A stretch of 64,000 nt of DNA, taken from contig JAVERT010000001.1 of the NCBI GenBank assembly GCA_034006985.1, positions 1 through 64,000 on the forward strand, read 5' to 3'. The notes under the pieces are model-generated. The model was given only the letters and a program-made list of their open reading frames with translations. It searched no databases and was not told the origin of the DNA. A program made the position numbers and the translations under genes. Origin of the DNA: Gudongella sp034006985 (lineage in GTDB: Bacteria > Bacillota > Clostridia > Tissierellales > Tissierellaceae). This document shows positions 60,057 through 64,000 of this stretch, piece after piece (position 1 is the first letter of the stretch; each line of letters opens with the position of its first letter).

Positions 60057-60797
60057 ATGGGTATTGTATTAGATGAGAATTTAACTAAAATTGATACAAC
60101 TAAGATACCAAATCATATTGCAATTATAATGGATGGTAATGGAAGATGGGCTACAAAAAGATCTTTACCAAGACAACTCGGACATCAAGAAGGTATGAAA
60201 AGGGTCGTAGAAATAGTAGAATGTTCCAAAGAAATAGGAATTAAGCATCTTACTTTATATGCTTTTTCAACTGAAAATTGGAAAAGACCTAAAATGGAAA
60301 TTGATGCTTTGATGAATTTATTGATACTTTTTATTAGAAATGAATTAGATAAAATTCATCGAAATGATGTTAAGATAAAAGTGTTAGGGGATCTAAAAAA
60401 ACTGCCATATCTAGCTCAAAAAGAAGTTAATCGAGCTATTAATAAAACTATAGATAATAAAAGTATGACACTTAATATAGCTTTAAACTATGGCGGTAGA
60501 CAAGAATTAGTAAATGCAACTAAAGCTATTTTAGTTGATATAAAAATGGGTATTATAAACATAGATGATATAAATGAAAATACTATATCAAATTATTTAG
60601 ATACTAAAGGTCAACCTGATCCGGATTTAATAATTAGACCTAGTGGAGAGTTAAGACTGAGTAATTTTTTAATATATCAATCTGCATATTCAGAATTTTA
60701 TTTTTCAAATGTATTATGGCCAGATTTCAAGAAAAATGATTTGTATAAAGCTATCATAGATTTTCAAAGTAGAAATCGTAGATTTGGAGGTGTTTAA
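60057..60797 (+). CDS. uppS: Undecaprenyl diphosphate synthase (isoprenyl transferase)
   Basis: UppS builds the C55 carrier lipid for cell-wall synthesis. The 246-residue protein has IPNHIAIIMDGNGRWA with catalytic Asp26, GHQEGMKRV, LTLYAFSTENWKRP and the C-terminal DLIIRPSGELRLSNFLIYQSAYSE segment. The ATG at 60057 has GGAGG at 60048-60052. An in-frame ATG at 60045 lies upstream of that RBS and is unlikely. Confidence 0.96.
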   Translation: MGIVLDENLTKIDTTKIPNHIAIIMDGNGRWATKRSLPRQLGHQEGMKRVVEIVECSKEIGIKHLTLYAFSTENWKRPKMEIDALMNLLILFIRNELDKIHRNDVKIKVLGDLKKLPYLAQKEVNRAINKTIDNKSMTLNIALNYGGRQELVNATKAILVDIKMGIINIDDINENTISNYLDTKGQPDPDLIIRPSGELRLSNFLIYQSAYSEFYFSNVLWPDFKKNDLYKAIIDFQSRNRRFGGV

Positions 60798-61574
60798 GTG
60801 GGGGATTTGGGCAAAAGAATATTATCCGGAGCCATAGGACTCATATTGCTAATCATTGTAATTTTCATAGGGGGAATTCCCTTAAACATAGCAATAATAT
60901 GTCTTTCATTAATCTCATTATTTGAATTGTTTAGAGCTATAAATAAGATTGGATTTAAACCAATTTATATTGTTGCTTATATAGCTACTCTACTTATATA
61001 TCTGAGAGTATCCTATGCGGATTTAACTATGAACTTTATTATTACATTATTTATTGTTTTACTTTTGTCTCTTACTGTTTTACTTAAAAATAAAAACTTA
61101 ATAGACGTTTCATTGACTCTTTTAGGAATATTATACATACCTTTTTTATTATCATTTTTAGTATATTTAGATGGAACAAAATTTATTTGGATTATATTCT
61201 CGATAGCATTTGGAACTGACACATTTGCATATTTGATTGGTTCTAAAATTGGTAAACATAAGTTATGCCCTACAATAAGTCCTAAAAAGTCTGTAGAAGG
61301 TGCTATAGGAGGAGTAATAGGTAGTATTATAGTGACTTCAATCTATTGTTATATACAAGGGATTGGCCCTTGGTGGAGTGTTCTAATATTATCAATAATA
61401 GGTTCAATTGCTTCTCAATTAGGTGATTTAACAGCATCTAGAATTAAAAGATATACAGGAATTAAAGATTTTGGTAAGATTATGCCTGGTCACGGTGGTA
61501 TGTTAGACAGGTTTGATAGTATAATATTTGCTTCACCAGTTGTTTATTATTATGTAGCTTATTTTTTAATGTAA
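60798..61574 (+). CDS. cdsA: Phosphatidate cytidylyltransferase CdsA
   Basis: CdsA makes CDP-diacylglycerol from phosphatidate and CTP. The 258-residue protein has about seven or eight hydrophobic segments and the C-terminal signature SQLGDLTASRIKRYTGIKDFGKIMPGHGGMLDR. The start is GTG at 60798 directly after the uppS stop, with GGAGGTG at 60786-60792. In many relatives dxr follows, but here rseP follows instead. Confidence 0.95.
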   Translation: MGDLGKRILSGAIGLILLIIVIFIGGIPLNIAIICLSLISLFELFRAINKIGFKPIYIVAYIATLLIYLRVSYADLTMNFIITLFIVLLLSLTVLLKNKNLIDVSLTLLGILYIPFLLSFLVYLDGTKFIWIIFSIAFGTDTFAYLIGSKIGKHKLCPTISPKKSVEGAIGGVIGSIIVTSIYCYIQGIGPWWSVLILSIIGSIASQLGDLTASRIKRYTGIKDFGKIMPGHGGMLDRFDSIIFASPVVYYYVAYFLM

Positions 61575-61595
61575 AAATTTGAGGTGATTATATAA

Positions 61596-62600
61596 ATGTT
61601 AACAGCAATAGCAGCAATTTTTGTATTCCTACTAGTTGTAGTTATCCACGAAGGTGGACATTTTACAGTTGCTAAATTAGTTGGTATTAAAGTAAATGAA
61701 TTTGCGATTGGTATGGGTCCTAAATTATTCCAAAAAACGAAAGGTGAAACAGTATATACATTACGAGCACTTCCTATTGGTGGATATGTAAAAATGGAAG
61801 GTGAAGATGAAGATTCTGATGACCCTAGAGGTTTTTCAAAAGTTTCTGTATGGTCTAGGATAGCAGTTGTTTCAGCAGGCGCGATAATGAACTTTGTCTT
61901 AGCAATTGTAGTTTTAAGCATAGTTGCCTTTAGTCTTGGTCATCCCACTACAACAATTGATGAAGTCCTTGTCGATTCTCCAGCAATGGAATATGGAGTT
62001 TTATCTGGAGATAAAATAGTATCAATCGATGGAGTAGAGATAAAAGAATGGAATCAGATAGTTGATACTATAAATTCATCTGAAACTTCAAAAATATTGA
62101 ATATAAATGTACAAAGAAACGATAAAATAATTTCATTACAAGTTAAACCAATGCTTGATAATGATAGAGTAGTAATAGGTATAGTTCCAGAAAGCGAAAA
62201 AAGTATTTTAAAATCAATAGGAGCAGGCTTTGAGGATACGGCATACTTTATAAAATTAATGTTTAATTTTATAGCAATGCTTTTTCAAGGTCAAGTAAGT
62301 ACTAACGATCTTGCAGGTCCTGTTGGAGTAATAAGTGAAATTGGAAATCAAGCTAAATTGGGATTTATCAATTTACTATATATTCTAGGATTTATAAGCG
62401 TTAATTTAGGGTTTTTCAATTTATTACCTATTCCTGCTTTGGATGGCAGCCGAATAGTATTTTTATTGGTAGAAGCTGTAAGAGGAAAACCTGTAGATCC
62501 TAAAAAAGAAGGATTTATACATTTTCTAGGTTTTATATTTTTAATTTCTCTTATGCTATTAGTAACTTATAAAGACTTAATAAAAATAAATTTGTTTTAA
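61596..62600 (+). CDS. rseP: RseP/RasP site-2 intramembrane metalloprotease
   Basis: Site-2 proteases cut transmembrane segments of anti-sigma factors and signal peptides. The 334-residue protein has the zinc motif HEGGH at residues 18-22, GMGPKLFQKTKGETVYTLRALPIGGYVKMEGE, a PDZ domain (about 115-195) and the second active-site motif NLLPIPALDGSRI near 281. Four hydrophobic helices are visible. It lies between cdsA and ispG. Substrates are unknown, and no anti-sigma gene is in the window. Confidence 0.95.
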   Translation: MLTAIAAIFVFLLVVVIHEGGHFTVAKLVGIKVNEFAIGMGPKLFQKTKGETVYTLRALPIGGYVKMEGEDEDSDDPRGFSKVSVWSRIAVVSAGAIMNFVLAIVVLSIVAFSLGHPTTTIDEVLVDSPAMEYGVLSGDKIVSIDGVEIKEWNQIVDTINSSETSKILNINVQRNDKIISLQVKPMLDNDRVVIGIVPESEKSILKSIGAGFEDTAYFIKLMFNFIAMLFQGQVSTNDLAGPVGVISEIGNQAKLGFINLLYILGFISVNLGFFNLLPIPALDGSRIVFLLVEAVRGKPVDPKKEGFIHFLGFIFLISLMLLVTYKDLIKINLF

Positions 62601-62611
62601 GGTGTGATTAA

Positions 62612-63661
62612 ATGGAAAGAAAATCAACTAAGAAAATCAAAGTTGGGAATATATATATTGGTGGTGATTCACCAATAAGTGTGCAGTCTATGACTAATAC
62701 TAAAACATGTGATATAGAAAATACAATTGATCAATTAAAGCGATTAGAAGATGCAGGCTGTGATATTATTCGTATGTCAGTTACTACTAAGGAAGATGCA
62801 TTAGCAATAGACAAATATAAGCAACAAACTAAAATGCCAATTATTGCTGATATACAATTTGACTATAAAATAGCATTAGAAGCTATTAATAGTGGAATTG
62901 ATGGCTTAAGAATCAATCCTGGAAACATGGGAAACAAAGAAAAAATTAAAGAAATTGTAAATGCGTGTAAAAAAAATCAACTTTCTATTAGACTTGGTGT
63001 AAATTCAGGATCTTTAAATAAGGAATTTCTTAATAAATTTAATGGAGTAAATGAGTATTCTATGGTAGAAAGTGCCATGGAACAGGTGAAAATTCTAGAA
63101 GAAGTGGATTTTTATGATATAAAAATTTCTTTAAAGGCTAGTTCTGTTCCGCTAACTATAAGTTCTTATAAATTAATAAGTGAAAGAGTTGATTATCCTC
63201 TACATTTAGGTGTAACAGAAGCTGGAACTTCTTTTAGAGGCACCATAAAATCATCAGTTGGAATAGGATCTTTATTGGCAATGGGAATTGGTGATACTAT
63301 TAGAGTATCCTTAACATCAGACCCTGTTGAGGAAGTAAAGGTTGGTAAAGAGATATTAAAATCATTAGGATTATTAAAAGAAGGTCTTGAATTTATATCT
63401 TGTCCAACCTGTGGTAGAACAAATATAGATCTAATAAGCTTGGCTAAAGAAGTTGAAAGAAGATTAGAACATATAAAGAAGCCCTTAAAAGTAGCAGTCA
63501 TGGGATGTGCTGTAAACGGACCTGGTGAAGCAAGAGAAGCTGATATAGGTATTGCTGGAGGAGACGGCGAAGGTTTGATATTTAAGAAAGGTATAATAAT
63601 AAAAAAAGTACCTGAGGAAAATTTACTAGAAGAGCTCCTGAAAGAAATTGAAAAGCTATAG
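62612..63661 (+). CDS. ispG: 4-hydroxy-3-methylbut-2-enyl diphosphate synthase IspG
   Basis: IspG (GcpE) is the iron-sulfur enzyme of the sixth step of the MEP isoprenoid pathway. The 349-residue protein has SPISVQSMTNTKTCD, ADIQFDYKIALEA, the Fe-S cysteines in CPTCGRTNIDL and VMGCAVNGPGEAREADIGIAGG. It implies isoprenoids are made by the MEP route, although dxr is missing from its usual place before rseP. It precedes the polC-like gene. Confidence 0.97.
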   Translation: MERKSTKKIKVGNIYIGGDSPISVQSMTNTKTCDIENTIDQLKRLEDAGCDIIRMSVTTKEDALAIDKYKQQTKMPIIADIQFDYKIALEAINSGIDGLRINPGNMGNKEKIKEIVNACKKNQLSIRLGVNSGSLNKEFLNKFNGVNEYSMVESAMEQVKILEEVDFYDIKISLKASSVPLTISSYKLISERVDYPLHLGVTEAGTSFRGTIKSSVGIGSLLAMGIGDTIRVSLTSDPVEEVKVGKEILKSLGLLKEGLEFISCPTCGRTNIDLISLAKEVERRLEHIKKPLKVAVMGCAVNGPGEAREADIGIAGGDGEGLIFKKGIIIKKVPEENLLEELLKEIEKL

Positions 63662-63682
63662 ATTATAGAGGAAGTGAATTAT

Positions 63683-64000
63683 ATGGCTCACAGTAAAAAG
63701 ACTATTAAAGAATTATTTCCTACTAATGATATAATTCAAAACTTAATAAAGGATATAACAATAACCAATGTAGAAATAATAAAAGAGAATTTCCAAGTTA
63801 TAGTTTCGATTGTAGAAGAAGCTTGGATTTCAAATAATGATAGAAAAGATATAGAAGAATCCTTTAAGCATAAGTTAAAGGATTTTAACTTTGCTTTCAA
63901 TTATACCAATGTAATTAAATCCTATTCTAATCAAGAGATATTAGAAATAATCAAGCTTAAAATAAATAAATATATTAAATCTAGCCTCTCATTTATAGAT
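63683..64000 (+). CDS. polC: Probable DNA polymerase III PolC, N-terminal part
   Basis: The frame opens at ATG 63683 with GAGGAAGTGA and runs open through the right edge, giving 106 residues. The visible part (KTIKELFPTNDIIQNLI, FQVIVSIVEEAWISNNDRK, then FKHKLKDFNFAFNY) is consistent with the weakly conserved N-terminal domain of PolC, the Gram-positive replicative polymerase. No exonuclease or polymerase motif is within the window. The assignment rests mainly on context: polC commonly follows ispG in Clostridia. Confidence 0.65.
   Translation, partial: MAHSKKTIKELFPTNDIIQNLIKDITITNVEIIKENFQVIVSIVEEAWISNNDRKDIEESFKHKLKDFNFAFNYTNVIKSYSNQEILEIIKLKINKYIKSSLSFID

Noticed and set aside
1..64000. 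Mobile elements, prophage, CRISPR or tRNA genes
   Set aside because: No transposase, integrase, spaced repeat array or cloverleaf sequence was seen on either strand; gene order is that of a core chromosome region.

Overview
The window is a gene-dense, AT-rich (about 30 percent GC by eye) chromosomal segment of a low-GC Gram-positive bacterium. Gene order and content point to the anaerobic Firmicutes (Clostridia or Tissierellia type): the runs der-plsY-gpsA, yggS-sepF-yggT-ylmH-divIVA-lspA-rluD-pyrR, yicC-remA-gmk-rpoZ-coaBC-priA-def-fmt, rlmN-stp-prkC-rsgA-rpe-tpk, rsmD-coaD, plsX-acpP-rnc-smc-ftsY-ylxM-ffh-rpsP, topA-codY-rpsB-tsf-pyrH-frr-uppS-cdsA-rseP-ispG-polC, plus PASTA kinase, RemA, RqcH, CodY and FakA. 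Genus cannot be fixed from sequence alone. I saw no tRNA, rRNA, insertion sequence, prophage or CRISPR array.

Layout. 1-3949: end of a DUF512 protein, then der, plsY, gpsA, closed by a terminator. 4006-8468: an unidentified membrane protein and an HlyD-like membrane protein lead a division cluster (yggS, sepF, yggT, ylmH, divIVA). 8644-10562: lspA, rluD, pyrR. 10571-12346 is rqcH on the minus strand, convergent with pyrR on a shared palindromic terminator. 12508-27972: a long plus-strand series of RNA-turnover, nucleotide, CoA, DNA restart, formyl-methionine, rRNA-modification, Ser/Thr-phosphorylation, RsgA and thiamine genes. 27990-28181 is rpmB on the minus strand. 28371-34060: Asp23 protein, fakA, recG, rsmD, coaD and a coiled-coil protein. 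34131-35375 is tmcAL on the minus strand, divergent from ackA. 36745-51211: yceD-rpmF under a perfect consensus promoter, then fatty-acid/phospholipid genes, chromosome segregation, the SRP pathway and ribosome maturation. 51239-55978: DNA uptake and topology. 56214-64000: codY, rpsB-tsf, pyrH-frr, envelope lipid genes, ispG and the start of a probable polC.

Nearly all genes are on one strand, with short gaps or 1-4 base overlaps, so expression appears to run through long operons punctuated by clear intrinsic terminators. Several terminators include the stop codon of the gene they follow. Many true starts are TTG or GTG with a strong Shine-Dalgarno (SD) sequence; I moved starts where the SD position and family length required it.

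This is essentially a core-genome region, and I found no convincing undescribed system. The points most worth a second look are: a possible ATT start of yggS; a 12-base word shared by the lspA and rplS leaders, and a second block shared by the lspA and YugP leaders; the unidentified two-gene cassette before yggS; the absence of dxr from the cdsA-rseP-ispG cluster; and a candidate CodY site before codY.
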